A stretch of 48,874 nucleotides of DNA, taken from positions 1 through 48,874 of the forward strand of contig CATVZP010000007.1 of the NCBI GenBank assembly GCA_958348565.1, in the 5' to 3' direction. The position numbers and the translations under genes are program-made. Below, one piece after another: positions 16,311-25,071 of the stretch. Every line of letters begins with the position of its first letter. The first letter of the stretch is position 1. Under the pieces are notes generated by a model. That model ran no database searches. It saw only the letters and a list, made by a program, of their open reading frames with translations, and was not told where the DNA came from. The DNA is from an uncultured Collinsella sp. GTDB taxonomy: Bacteria; Actinomycetota; Coriobacteriia; Coriobacteriales; Coriobacteriaceae.

Positions 16311-17833
16311 TGGCGTTCGAGACGTTTGCCGTACACGCAGCCTGCATCCGCGGCGTCGAGGCAATTCCCGTCACCGTCGAGGTCTCGCTTGCCGGTGGCG
16401 TTCCGGGCATCCAGATGCTCGGCATTCCGAGTATGGAGGTGATGGAGTCGCGCGGGCGTATCCGGTGCGCCATGCGCTCGGCAGGCTTCGAGATCCCACG
16501 CTCTGGCATTACCGTCAACCTGGCACCCGGCGATATCCGTAAAACTGGCAGCGGTTTTGACCTGCCGATTGCCATCGCGGTTTTGGCGGCCGATGGGCAG
16601 ATTCCCCGTAACAACCTCGATCGCTGCCTTATCGCAGGTGAGCTTGGTCTGGACGGCACGGTGCTGCCCGTCAAGGGCGAGGTTGCGTTTCAGCTGTTGG
16701 CGCGCGATATGGGGCTTTCGTTTATCGCCGGTAGGTCCGATCAGCATGTGCCGCTTGCAGGCGTTGACTGCGGCTTTATCGACCACCTATCTCAGCTTGC
16801 CCATGGCATGGGGGATGCCGCACGGCATTACCTGGATTCTGAAGTGCTCGAGGCGACCTTTGAGCCCGAGCTCGATTATGCCGACGTGCTGGGGCAGGAG
16901 GTCGCCAAACGTGGCATGGCGCTTGCGGCCGCCGGCGAGCTCGGCCTGCTCATGATCGGCTCGCCCGGTTCGGGCAAGACCATGCTTGCGCGGCGCATGA
17001 CGGGCATTTTGCCCGAGCTTTCTCTCGAGGATCAGCAAGAGGCGCTGTGCATCCATTCGGTCTTGGGCGAGAACATCGATGGGCTGCTTGCGGGGCATCG
17101 CCCCTTCCGCAGTCCGCATCACAGTATTTCGACCGCGGGACTTATCGGCGGCGGTCGTCCGGTGCATCCGGGCGAAATTAGCCTAGCTCATGGCGGAGTG
17201 CTCTTTTTGGACGAGCTTGCAGAGTTTCCCACCGGCGTGCTTCAGACGCTGCGTCAGCCCATCGAGCGTGGGTACGTGAGGATCGTGCGCGTTGACGGGG
17301 CCTTTACGTTCCCGTCGCGCTTTCAGCTGCTGGCCGCGAGCAATCCCTGCCCCTGCGGGTTTTTGGGCGATCGCGAAGTGCCGTGTCGCTGCTCGGCGGC
17401 GATGGTCGAGCGCTATCGGGGCAAGTTGCGCGGTCCCTTGGCTGATCGCATTGACATGATGATCGACGTGACCCGCCCCGATCCCCAGGTGATCATTGAG
17501 GGCGCGGAGGGTATGTCATCGGCCGAGCTGCGCGATTACGTCGTGCGTGGGCGCGCCTTTCGCGCCTGGCGTGAATCCCGTATGGACGATGCGGATACCG
17601 AGGCCGAGGAAGATGAGTCGCGGTCCATTGACGGCGTCGTTTCGACCTTTGGGCTTGATGAGGCTGCCGAGAAATGCGTGCTCGGCCTGTCGAAGCGCAC
17701 GCATCTCACGGGTCGCGGCATCGTGCGTCTGGTACGCATCGCGCGCACGATCGCCGATGTTGCCGAAAGCGAACGGGTATCGCAGGATCACGTGCTCGAG
17801 GCGGCGATGTACCAAGGAAGGAGGGACCAATAA
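16310..17833 (+). CDS. comM: ComM/YifB-family AAA+ ATPase (Mg-chelatase-like)
   Basis: AAA+ helicase family that in naturally competent bacteria promotes branch migration during integration of taken-up DNA. The 507-residue product has the N-terminal Lon-like domain (about 1-170) and Walker A GSPGSGKT at 217-224. The RSPHHSIS and GEISLAHGGVLFLDELAEF (Walker B) segments and a C-terminal Mg-chelatase domain follow. The ATG at 16310 overlaps the yraN stop; the open frame reaching back into yraN carries no homology. dprA overlaps its stop by one base, so the three genes are tightly coupled. Confidence 0.95.
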   Translation: MAFETFAVHAACIRGVEAIPVTVEVSLAGGVPGIQMLGIPSMEVMESRGRIRCAMRSAGFEIPRSGITVNLAPGDIRKTGSGFDLPIAIAVLAADGQIPRNNLDRCLIAGELGLDGTVLPVKGEVAFQLLARDMGLSFIAGRSDQHVPLAGVDCGFIDHLSQLAHGMGDAARHYLDSEVLEATFEPELDYADVLGQEVAKRGMALAAAGELGLLMIGSPGSGKTMLARRMTGILPELSLEDQQEALCIHSVLGENIDGLLAGHRPFRSPHHSISTAGLIGGGRPVHPGEISLAHGGVLFLDELAEFPTGVLQTLRQPIERGYVRIVRVDGAFTFPSRFQLLAASNPCPCGFLGDREVPCRCSAAMVERYRGKLRGPLADRIDMMIDVTRPDPQVIIEGAEGMSSAELRDYVVRGRAFRAWRESRMDDADTEAEEDESRSIDGVVSTFGLDEAAEKCVLGLSKRTHLTGRGIVRLVRIARTIADVAESERVSQDHVLEAAMYQGRRDQ

Positions 17834-18765
17834 TGGGCGAGGGGACCTTCGAGCTGCATCCAGGCGATGCGTTGTATCCCGAGACCGTTTTGGAGCTTTC
17901 TGATGTGCCCCAGACGCTCTATGTGCGCGGCGACCCCGAGGTGCTTTCGATGCCCGCGCTCTCCATCATCGGCGCGCGTAAGGCCTCGCCTTATGGTCTT
18001 GCCGTGGCAGAACTTGCGGCTAAGGTGGCGGTCGAGGCGGGAGTGACGGTGGTCTCGGGCGGTGCGGTCGGCTGCGACCAGGCGTCGGGTTGGGCTGCGG
18101 TCAACGCCGGGGGCAAACACGTCGTGGTGCTGGGGACCGGCGCCGATGTTGTCTATCCGCGCTCGAGCGCCGGCCTCATCACGCGCACACTCGATACGGG
18201 CGGCGCGGTCGTTTCGATTTCACCGTGGGGTATGGGACCGCGTAAGTTCGCCTTTCCGCGGCGCAATCGCGTTATCGCCGCCTTGTCGCAGGCACTCTTT
18301 GTTTCCGAGGCGGGCATGCCCTCGGGTACGTTCTCCACGGCGGAGGCCGCTATGGACTTGGGGCGAGAGCTGCTTGCAGTGCCGGGCTCCATCCTTTCGC
18401 CTGAGTCGCGCGGGACCAACTATCTCATCGCTAACGGAGCCTGTTGCATCATCGACGAGGAATCAATCGAGATGGCCATCTCGCGCATCTACGGCACGCT
18501 GCGCTACTCGCGTCCCGATGCACCTGGCATCGCCGATCTGGATCCAACACAGCAGGCCGTGATGCACGCGCTTATCGCCTCGCCGCTCAAGGTCGACGAC
18601 ATTGCCGCGCTCGTCTCGCTTGATGCTGTCGGCGTGCTCAAGCTTTTGGGCTCGCTCGAGCTCGAGGGACTTATCGAGCGCATGATGGATGGAAGGTATG
18701 CGCCCTCAAAGTTTGCGCTTCACGCCCAGACGCCCTTCGGTCACAATGGAAAGCGTGTCAATTAG
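17833..18765 (+). CDS. dprA: DNA-processing protein DprA/Smf
   Basis: Binds incoming single-stranded DNA and loads RecA during transformation. The 310-residue product has the Rossmann-like core: YVRGDPEVL, SIIGARKASPYG, VVSGGAVGCDQASG and VLGTGADVVYPRSSAGL. A C-terminal winged-helix domain follows (about 240-300, LDPTQQAVMHALIASPLKVDD). The usual SGxAxGID motif reads SGGAVGCD here. The ATG at 17833 overlaps the comM stop (TAATG). The topoisomerase I gene often found downstream is absent; trmFO follows directly. Confidence 0.96.
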   Translation: MGEGTFELHPGDALYPETVLELSDVPQTLYVRGDPEVLSMPALSIIGARKASPYGLAVAELAAKVAVEAGVTVVSGGAVGCDQASGWAAVNAGGKHVVVLGTGADVVYPRSSAGLITRTLDTGGAVVSISPWGMGPRKFAFPRRNRVIAALSQALFVSEAGMPSGTFSTAEAAMDLGRELLAVPGSILSPESRGTNYLIANGACCIIDEESIEMAISRIYGTLRYSRPDAPGIADLDPTQQAVMHALIASPLKVDDIAALVSLDAVGVLKLLGSLELEGLIERMMDGRYAPSKFALHAQTPFGHNGKRVN

Positions 18766-18779
18766 AAAGGTGTTTGCAG

Positions 18780-20117
18780 ATGCAGTTCGATCAGGTGACG
18801 GTTATCGGTGGCGGTCTGGCGGGTTCGGAATGTGCGATCCAGCTGGCAGATCGCGGGTTTGCCGTAAAGCTGTGCGAGATGCGCCCCCAGGTGAGCTCTC
18901 CGGCCCACCATACCGACCACCTGGCCGAGCTCGTCTGCTCAAATTCGTTTAAGTCAACCCGTCCGGACTCTGCTGCGGGCTTGTTAAAGGCCGAGCTCGA
19001 GCGTATGGGTTCGGTACTGCTCGATTGCGCGCATCGTGCGGCCGTTCCCGCCGGCGGTGCCCTGGCGGTCGACCGCGTTACGTTTTCCGAGCTTGTCGAG
19101 GCCGAGGTTGCCGCCCGACCCAATATTGAGGTCGTGCATGGCGAGGTCACGCAGATTCCCGAGGGCCACGTGGTCATTGCCGCGGGCCCGCTGTGTTCTC
19201 CAGCATTGAGCGAAGAGGTCATGAAGCTCGTCGGTGGCGACGCCTTGGCGTTCTTTGACGCTGCCGCGCCAATCGTCGATGCCTCCACGCTCGATATGGA
19301 CGTGCTGTTTTCGCAGTCGCGCTATGAGGAGCAGGGGAGCGGCGACTATCTCAATGCTCCGCTCAACAAGGAGGAGTACGAGGCCTTTATTGAGGCACTC
19401 ACCACCGCCGATCGCGTGGTGCTCAAGGACTTTGAGGGTGGTGACCTGTTCCAGGCCTGTCAGCCTGCCGAGGAAGTCGCCCGCACTGGCAAGGATGCCA
19501 TCCGCTTTGGCGCCATGAAGCCCGTCGGCCTCACCGACCCGCGAACCGGACGTCGCCCCTGGGCGGCGATTCAGCTGCGTGCCGAGAACAAGGAAAAGAC
19601 CGCCTATAACCTGGTGGGCTTCCAGACTAATCTGACCTTTGGCGAGCAAAAGCGTGTCTTCCATATGGTTCCCGGTCTTGAGAATGCCGAGTTCTTCCGC
19701 TACGGCGTCATGCACCGCAACACCTTTGTTGATGCGCCGCACGTTCTTGACGGCACCTTTGCCGTTCCCGGCACGAGCGTGCGCCTCGCCGGCCAGATCA
19801 CCGGCACCGAGGGGTACATGGAGGCCGTGGCGACCGGTCTGCTCGCTGCACTCAATACCTATGCCGAGGCAATCCAGGCGGAGCCTGTTGAGCTTCCTCG
19901 CGTGGGTGCCCTGGGTGCGCTCGTGGGCTATGCGACCGATCCGGCAACCGTGGGCTATCAGCCCATGCACGTTAACTTTGGCTTGGTGCCACCGCTCGAG
20001 GACGGCAAGCGCCGCAGTAAACGCGACCGCTACCAGGCTTATGCGGATCGCGCCCTCGAGGCCCTCGATGCCTACTTGGCCACGCGTTCCGACTTGTTTG
20101 GAGGCGACCGGTCATAG
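18780..20117 (+). CDS. trmFO: Methylenetetrahydrofolate-tRNA-(uracil-5-)-methyltransferase TrmFO
   Basis: FAD enzyme that makes m5U54 in the tRNA T-loop using methylene-tetrahydrofolate, the Gram-positive alternative to SAM-dependent TrmA. The 445-residue product has the FAD-binding VIGGGLAGSECA at about 8-19, CSNSFKSTRPDSAAGLLKAE, and the C-terminal TGTEGYMEAVATG and HVNFGLVPPLE segments. The ATG at 18780 has AAAGGTG eight bases upstream; a TTG two codons earlier is too close to it. The stop TAG overlaps the proposed xerC start (ATAG). Confidence 0.96.
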   Translation: MQFDQVTVIGGGLAGSECAIQLADRGFAVKLCEMRPQVSSPAHHTDHLAELVCSNSFKSTRPDSAAGLLKAELERMGSVLLDCAHRAAVPAGGALAVDRVTFSELVEAEVAARPNIEVVHGEVTQIPEGHVVIAAGPLCSPALSEEVMKLVGGDALAFFDAAAPIVDASTLDMDVLFSQSRYEEQGSGDYLNAPLNKEEYEAFIEALTTADRVVLKDFEGGDLFQACQPAEEVARTGKDAIRFGAMKPVGLTDPRTGRRPWAAIQLRAENKEKTAYNLVGFQTNLTFGEQKRVFHMVPGLENAEFFRYGVMHRNTFVDAPHVLDGTFAVPGTSVRLAGQITGTEGYMEAVATGLLAALNTYAEAIQAEPVELPRVGALGALVGYATDPATVGYQPMHVNFGLVPPLEDGKRRSKRDRYQAYADRALEALDAYLATRSDLFGGDRS

Positions 20118-21034
20118 CCTTTGACCTGTACGATTCCGTCGACTCGTTTATCGCCTACATCGCACGTGTCGAGGGGCTCTCTCCCAATACGGTGACTGCC
20201 TATGGATCGCGGTTGGAGCGCTTTGCTGCCTGGTGCGAGCGTACGGGTGTCGATGCGCGTGCGGCCGACGTGCGTACCGTCCGCACGTATTTGGCCGAGC
20301 TTTCGCGCGAGCAGGTGGCGCCTCGCACCCTTGCGGCACATTTGTCGGCTATTCGGTCGCTCTACCGTTGGATGGCTGCCGAGGGGATTGTCGAGGGTGA
20401 CGCGGTCTCGGCGATCGCGTCGCCCAAGCTGCCGCGCGACCTGCCCGGCGTCCTTACGACTCAGCAGGTCGAGGCGCTGCTCAAGACGCCTGATACCTCG
20501 ACGTCTCCGGGGCTGCGCGATGCGGCGATGCTCGAGCTGCTCTATGCCTCGGGTGCCCGCATCTCAGAGCTTGCGGCGCTCAATGTGGAATCCATCTCAT
20601 GGTCCGAGCGTACGCTGCGGTTATGGGGCAAGGGGAGCAAGGAGCGTATCGTTCCTCTGTATCGACGCGCACTCGAGGCGACGCGCACCTATGTCGAGGA
20701 GGGGAGACCGGCGCTGCTCGCACAGGCAAAGCGCCGCGATGCCGCAAACGGTCCCCATCCGCTGTTGATATCTGTGCGCGGCAACCGCATGAGTGCTGCC
20801 ATGCTCAGACGACGATTCCATATGTTGGCGACGCTCGCCGGCATTCCGGCCGACATCGCGCCGCATGCGGTGCGCCACACGTTTGCGACCGATCTGCTTG
20901 AGGGTGGCGCGGACCTACGTTCGGTTCAAGAGCTGCTGGGACATGCGAGCCTGTCCACGACGCAGATCTACACGCATCTCACGCCCGACCGGCTTAAGCG
21001 CGCCGTGACCCAGGCCCATCCCCGGGGCGAGTAA
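20114..21034 (+). CDS. xerC: Tyrosine recombinase XerC (apparent AUA start)
   Basis: Chromosome-dimer-resolution recombinase. The catalytic set is complete: R in SGARISEL, K in GKGSKERIV, HAVRH, the second H in LLGHASLS, and Y in TQIYTHLTP. The N-terminal core-binding domain includes FIAYIARVEGLSPNTV, which lies upstream of the first ordinary start (GTG 20192). No ATG, GTG or TTG exists in frame between the family's expected N-terminus and 20192. The ATA at 20114 overlaps the trmFO stop and has GGAGG (20100-20104) nine bases upstream, giving 306 residues, the usual XerC length. From 20192 the protein would be 280 residues with a cut domain. CTG (20126) is another option. Confidence 0.9.
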   Translation: MAFDLYDSVDSFIAYIARVEGLSPNTVTAYGSRLERFAAWCERTGVDARAADVRTVRTYLAELSREQVAPRTLAAHLSAIRSLYRWMAAEGIVEGDAVSAIASPKLPRDLPGVLTTQQVEALLKTPDTSTSPGLRDAAMLELLYASGARISELAALNVESISWSERTLRLWGKGSKERIVPLYRRALEATRTYVEEGRPALLAQAKRRDAANGPHPLLISVRGNRMSAAMLRRRFHMLATLAGIPADIAPHAVRHTFATDLLEGGADLRSVQELLGHASLSTTQIYTHLTPDRLKRAVTQAHPRGE

Positions 21035-21080
21035 GCTGGACGGCTCGCGTTGCGCTTAGGTGTGTGGTTTTGATTGCGGG

Positions 21081-21109
21081 TTGGCAGGAAGAGGCAATCC
21101 TGCTATCAT
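21081..21109 (+). promoter_or_regulatory. Strong rpsB promoter
   Basis: TTGGCA (21081-21086), a 17-base spacer and an extended -10 TGCTATCAT (hexamer 21104-21109) form a near-ideal sigma-70-type promoter. It implies a leader of about 135 bases before rpsB. Confidence 0.8.
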
Positions 21110-21170
21110 TCATCGGGTTGCTTCACGGCAACAGGTTTTTATCACGCACGCGCGGCTACTTCATACCGTG

Positions 21171-21200
21171 GTGCCCGGGCTTTGGTAGCACATGTCCGGG
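21171..21200 (+). promoter_or_regulatory. Possible pseudoknot in the rpsB leader
   Basis: GTGC (21171-21174) can pair with GCAC (21188-21191), and CCGG (21175-21178) can pair with CCGG inside 21196-21200. The pairings interleave as in an H-type pseudoknot. A structured leader would fit S2 autoregulation, but no family match was tested. Confidence 0.35.
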
Positions 21201-21250
21201 TTGGTTTTGGAGGATGACCCCGCGCGGAGGCAAACCACAGGAGGTTTAAC

Positions 21251-21979
21251 ATGGCTACCAAGATTAATATCCGCACCCTGCTCGAGGCCGGCTGCCACTT
21301 CGGTCACCAGACCCGTCGCTGGAACCCCAAGATGAAGCCGTTCATCTTCGGTGAGCGCAACGGCATCTACATCCTCGACCTCAAGCAGACCATCCTCGAC
21401 GCCGACCAGGCTTACACCTTCGTCAAGAACGTCGCCAAGGGTGGCAACGTGCTGTTCGTCGGCACCAAGAAGCAGGCTCAGGAGGCCGTCAAGAACGCCG
21501 CTGAGCGCGCCAACATGCCTTACATCAACCAGCGTTGGCTCGGCGGCATGCTGACCAACTTCGTCACCATCCGCTCCCGCATCAACCGCATGGAGGAGCT
21601 CGAGGCCATGGTCGAGGACGGCCGTATGGCAGTGCTCCCCAAGAAGGAGCAGGCTGTGCTCGGTAAGGAGCTCACCAAGCTCCAGACCAACCTCGGTGGC
21701 GCCCGCGACATGAAGGGTCTGCCCCAGGCTCTCTTCGTCATCGACACCAAGCGCGAGGAGAACGCCATCAAGGAGGCCCAGCGCCTGAACATCCCCGTCG
21801 TCGCTCTGATCGACACCAACTCCGATCCCGACGAGGTCGAGTACGGCATCCCCTGCAACGATGACGCTATCTCCGCTGTCACCCTTATGTGCGAGCTCAT
21901 GGCCGACGCCTGCCTCGCTGGCTCCGGCAAGGAGCAGGTCTCCGAGGCCGAGATGGCCGCTGAGCCCAAGGCCGAGTAA
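21251..21979 (+). CDS. rpsB: 30S ribosomal protein S2
   Basis: uS2, one of the last proteins to join the 30S subunit. The 242-residue product has LLEAGCHFGHQTRRWNPKMKPFIFGERNGI, LFVGTKKQAQ, QRWLGGMLTNF and VVALIDTNSDPDEVEYGIPCNDDA, all diagnostic and here listed as separate segments. The ATG follows CAGGAGG. It forms the usual rpsB-tsf pair, transcribed from a strong promoter with a long leader. Confidence 0.98.
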   Translation: MATKINIRTLLEAGCHFGHQTRRWNPKMKPFIFGERNGIYILDLKQTILDADQAYTFVKNVAKGGNVLFVGTKKQAQEAVKNAAERANMPYINQRWLGGMLTNFVTIRSRINRMEELEAMVEDGRMAVLPKKEQAVLGKELTKLQTNLGGARDMKGLPQALFVIDTKREENAIKEAQRLNIPVVALIDTNSDPDEVEYGIPCNDDAISAVTLMCELMADACLAGSGKEQVSEAEMAAEPKAE

Positions 21980-22024
21980 ATCAGTCTTAGTTAATTCTTT
22001 TTCATCTCTTTGAAAGGAACCACA

Positions 22025-22894
22025 ATGGCCCAGATTACCGCCGCTATGGTCAAGCAGCTCCGCGAGATGACCGACTCCCCGATGATGGAGTGCAAGAAGG
22101 CTCTCGTCGAGGCTGACGGCGACATGGACGCCGCTGTCGACGTTCTGCGCAAGAACGGCCTCGCCAAGGCTGCCAAGAAGGCTGGCCGTGAGACCAACGA
22201 GGGCGCTGTCGCCGCGTTCGTCTCCGAGGACGGCAAGACCGGCGCTCTGCTCGAGCTCTCCTGCGAGACCGACTTCGTCGGCTCCAATGCTAAGTTCACC
22301 GGCTTTGCTTCCAAGGTCGCTGAGGTTGTCGCTACCACCGAGCCTGCTGACGTCGACGCTCTGCTCGAGAAGCCGATGGGCGAGGAGACCGTTTCCTCCG
22401 AGCTCACCGAGATGATTCACATCATGGGCGAGAACATGAAGATTTCCCGTTTCGCCGCCCGCAAGGCCGAGAACGGCGCTCTTGCTTCTTACATCCACAT
22501 GGGTGGTAAGATCGGCGTTCTCGTCGAGTTCGCTTTCGAGAAGGCCGAGACCGCTCAGGCTGAGTCCTTCAAGACCTTTGCTCACGACGTTGCGCTTCAG
22601 GTTGCCGCCGTCGCCCCGATCTGCGCTACCCGCGATCAGGTTCCGGCTGAGACCGTCGAGCACGAGAAGCAGATCTACATGGCTCAGGCTGCCGAGTCCG
22701 GCAAGCCCGAGGCTATCCAGGAGAAGATGGCTGTTGGCCGTCTGGAGAAGTTCTACAAGCAGTCCGTGCTCACCGAGCAGGAGTTCATCAAGGACAGCTC
22801 CCTCACCATCAAGAAGTACGCTGAGCAGGTCTCCAAGGAGCTCGGCGACACCATTACCGTCGTTGCCTTTGACCGTCTGGTCCGTGGCGAGTAA
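22025..22894 (+). CDS. tsf: Elongation factor Ts
   Basis: Nucleotide-exchange factor for EF-Tu. The 289-residue product opens AQITAAMVKQLREMTDSPMM (UBA-like domain), followed by the first signature region KKALVEADGDMDAAVDVLR and the second, LLELSCETDFV. The ATG at 22025 has AAAGGA at a 5-base spacing; a TTG five codons earlier overlaps that site. It lies 45 bases after rpsB and ends in a strong terminator. Confidence 0.97.
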   Translation: MAQITAAMVKQLREMTDSPMMECKKALVEADGDMDAAVDVLRKNGLAKAAKKAGRETNEGAVAAFVSEDGKTGALLELSCETDFVGSNAKFTGFASKVAEVVATTEPADVDALLEKPMGEETVSSELTEMIHIMGENMKISRFAARKAENGALASYIHMGGKIGVLVEFAFEKAETAQAESFKTFAHDVALQVAAVAPICATRDQVPAETVEHEKQIYMAQAAESGKPEAIQEKMAVGRLEKFYKQSVLTEQEFIKDSSLTIKKYAEQVSKELGDTITVVAFDRLVRGE

Positions 22895-22917
22895 ATAAGC
22901 TCTTGTAGCTGGTAATG

Positions 22918-22952
22918 AGCAGGCTGTGGGTTTTACTCACAGCCTGCTTTTT
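22918..22952 (+). terminator. Intrinsic terminator after tsf
   Basis: AGCAGGCTGTG pairs perfectly with CACAGCCTGCT around a 9-base loop and runs into TTTTTC. Confidence 0.9.
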
Positions 22953-23011
22953 CATGGCTCTCCGTTAAGCCTTTGATATTATGTTATGAGTCTAATTAAA
23001 GGAGGATCGCT

Positions 23012-23734
23012 TTGTCCGACATCCGATATAAACGCGTGCTTCTGAAGCTCTCCGGTGAAGCGCTGATGGGCGATGGCAACTACGGCATCGACCCCAAGGT
23101 TACCGATCATCTTGCCAAGCAGGTCAAGGAGCTGCTCGCCGTTGGTCATGAGATCGGCGTCGTTGTCGGCGGCGGCAATATTTTCCGCGGCATGGCCGGC
23201 GCCGCCGGTGGTATGGACCGCGCCCAGGCCGATTACATGGGCATGCTCGCTACCGTTATGAACGCGCTTGCCCTGCAGGATGCCTTCGAGCACAACGATG
23301 TTCCCTGCCGCGTGATGAGCGCTATCCAGATGAACGAGATCTGCGAGCCCTATATTCGCCGTCGCGCCATCAACCACCTGTCCAAGGGCAACGTCGTTAT
23401 CTTTGCCGCCGGATCGGGTAATCCGTACTTTACGACTGACACCGCCGCGGCCCTTCGCGCCTGCGAGATCGGTGCCGAGATTCTCATTAAAGCCACCAAG
23501 GTTGATGGCATCTACGACAAGGATCCCGTCAAGTGCGCCGACGCCGTCCGCTTTGACAAGATCACCTATCATGAGGTGCTCGTTCGCGGCCTGCAGGTTA
23601 TGGATTCCACGGCTACGGCTCTTTGCCAGGACAACCGTATGTCCATTTTGGTCCTCAACATCGATGGCGAGGACACCGTCAAGCGCGCGCTCGCGGGTGA
23701 GCCCGTCGGCACGCTCGTCTATCAGGAGGATTAA
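23012..23734 (+). CDS. pyrH: UMP kinase
   Basis: Phosphorylates UMP to UDP; hexameric, amino-acid-kinase fold. The 240-residue product has KRVLLKLSGEALMGD, VVGGGNIFRG, FAAGSGNPYFTTDTAAALRA and IYDKDPVK motifs. The start is TTG at 23012 with AAAGGAGG at a 7-base spacing. It begins the pyrH-frr-uppS-cdsA-dxr-rseP-ispG-proS series, whose spacing is 0 to 13 bases or a 1-base overlap throughout. Confidence 0.97.
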   Translation: MSDIRYKRVLLKLSGEALMGDGNYGIDPKVTDHLAKQVKELLAVGHEIGVVVGGGNIFRGMAGAAGGMDRAQADYMGMLATVMNALALQDAFEHNDVPCRVMSAIQMNEICEPYIRRRAINHLSKGNVVIFAAGSGNPYFTTDTAAALRACEIGAEILIKATKVDGIYDKDPVKCADAVRFDKITYHEVLVRGLQVMDSTATALCQDNRMSILVLNIDGEDTVKRALAGEPVGTLVYQED

Positions 23735-23736
23735 GC

Positions 23737-24273
23737 ATGGCAGAGAACATCACCGCCCACATGGACAAGTCGCTCGAGTCCCTCAAGCACAATTTCTCCA
23801 AGGTCCGCACTGGCCGCGCTAACGCCAACATCCTGTCTGACATCACCGTCGACTACTACGGTGTTCCCACACCCGTCACGCAGGTTGCCGCCGTTAAGAC
23901 CCCCGAGGCCCATATGCTGCTTATCGAGCCGTGGGATAAGGCGCTCATCAATGCCATCGTCAAGGCCATCAGTGCCTCCGACCTGGGCATTACCCCCAAC
24001 TCCGATGGTACCGTCGTGCGTCTGCCGTTCCCGGCTCCCACCGAGGAGCGTCGCCGCGAGCTCGTTAAGGAGTGCCGCGAGTACGCCGAGCAGGCCAAGG
24101 TCTCCATCCGAAACATCCGCCGCGACTTTAACAATAAGCTCGAGCGCGACGAGGAGCTCACCGAGGACGATGTCCGTCGCGAGCAGGCCAAGGTCCAGAA
24201 GCATACCGACGAGTATGTTGCCAAGGTTGAGGAGCTTCTGAAGGAAAAAGAAGCCGAGGTCATGGAGATCTAA
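23737..24273 (+). CDS. frr: Ribosome recycling factor
   Basis: Splits post-termination ribosomes together with EF-G. The 178-residue product, slightly shorter than the usual 185, has the three-helix bundle with SKVRTGRANANIL, the YYGVPTPVTQVA hinge and the C-terminal RRDFNNKLERDEELTEDD region. The ATG is 2 bases after the pyrH stop with AGGAGG upstream. uppS follows after one base. Confidence 0.97.
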   Translation: MAENITAHMDKSLESLKHNFSKVRTGRANANILSDITVDYYGVPTPVTQVAAVKTPEAHMLLIEPWDKALINAIVKAISASDLGITPNSDGTVVRLPFPAPTEERRRELVKECREYAEQAKVSIRNIRRDFNNKLERDEELTEDDVRREQAKVQKHTDEYVAKVEELLKEKEAEVMEI

Positions 24274-24274
24274 G

Positions 24275-25069
24275 GTGCAATACGACGAGCATAAACTGGT
24301 CGAGTACTTTGCCGACGCCCCTGCGGGCGTCGGTTTTTCCGACCTTGACCTCAATAACATTCCGCACCATATTTCGTGCATCATGGACGGCAACGGCCGT
24401 TGGGCCACGGCGCGCGGTCTTGCCCGCACCGAAGGCCACAAGGCCGGCATCGTCTCTCTGCGCGAGATCATTACCGCCTGCGTGCGCCTGGGCGTCGACG
24501 TGCTTTCGGCCTATGCGTTCTCGACCGAAAACTGGAATCGCCCGCAGCACGAAGTCAACGTTCTGATGCACCTGTTTGCCAAGACGTTTATCGATGAGCT
24601 GCCGCTGCTTAAGCGCGAGAATGTTCGCGTTGTCTTTTTGGGCGATATTTCCGCGCTGCCCAAGAAGACCCGCGACGTCTTTGAGCGCGGCCTTGCCGAG
24701 TGCGCCGACCATACCGGTATGACGCTGGCGCTGGCCGTTAACTACGGTGCTCGTGCTGAGATCACCCGCGCTGTCCGCCAGATCGCGCTTGATGCGGCTG
24801 CCGGCAAGATCGATCCCGCCGCTATCGACGATGATATGGTGGCTTCGCACCTGTACACCGCTGGGCTGCCCGATCCTGAGCTTGTGATTCGCACCTCCGG
24901 CGAGCTTCGTCTTTCGAACTATCTGCTGTGGCAGGTTGCCTATTCCGAGTTCTATGTCACCGATACCTATTGGCCCGACTTTGACCGCTGGGGCCTTGTC
25001 GACGCCATTTTGGCCTACCAGGGTCGCGACCGTAGGTTTGGTGGACTGAGCAAGACCGAGGAGGCTTAA
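24275..25069 (+). CDS. uppS: Isoprenyl (undecaprenyl) diphosphate synthase
   Basis: Cis-prenyltransferase that makes the C55 lipid carrier for cell-wall synthesis from FPP and IPP. The 264-residue product has the catalytic D38 in CIMDGNGRWA, FSTENWNRP, and the C-terminal RTSGELRLSNYLLWQ with WPDFD. The start is GTG at 24275. About 25 N-terminal residues precede the core fold. dxr and ispG downstream supply the isoprenoid precursors it uses. Confidence 0.96.
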   Translation: MQYDEHKLVEYFADAPAGVGFSDLDLNNIPHHISCIMDGNGRWATARGLARTEGHKAGIVSLREIITACVRLGVDVLSAYAFSTENWNRPQHEVNVLMHLFAKTFIDELPLLKRENVRVVFLGDISALPKKTRDVFERGLAECADHTGMTLALAVNYGARAEITRAVRQIALDAAAGKIDPAAIDDDMVASHLYTAGLPDPELVIRTSGELRLSNYLLWQVAYSEFYVTDTYWPDFDRWGLVDAILAYQGRDRRFGGLSKTEEA

Positions 25070-25071
25070 TC

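Noticed and set aside
20114..21034. xerC as a phage or integron integrase
   Set aside because: Length, motif set and position after trmFO match the chromosomal XerC; no att sites or cargo genes are near.
21161..22663. 500-codon minus-strand open frame opposite rpsB and tsf
   Set aside because: Antisense shadow of highly expressed genes with strong codon bias.
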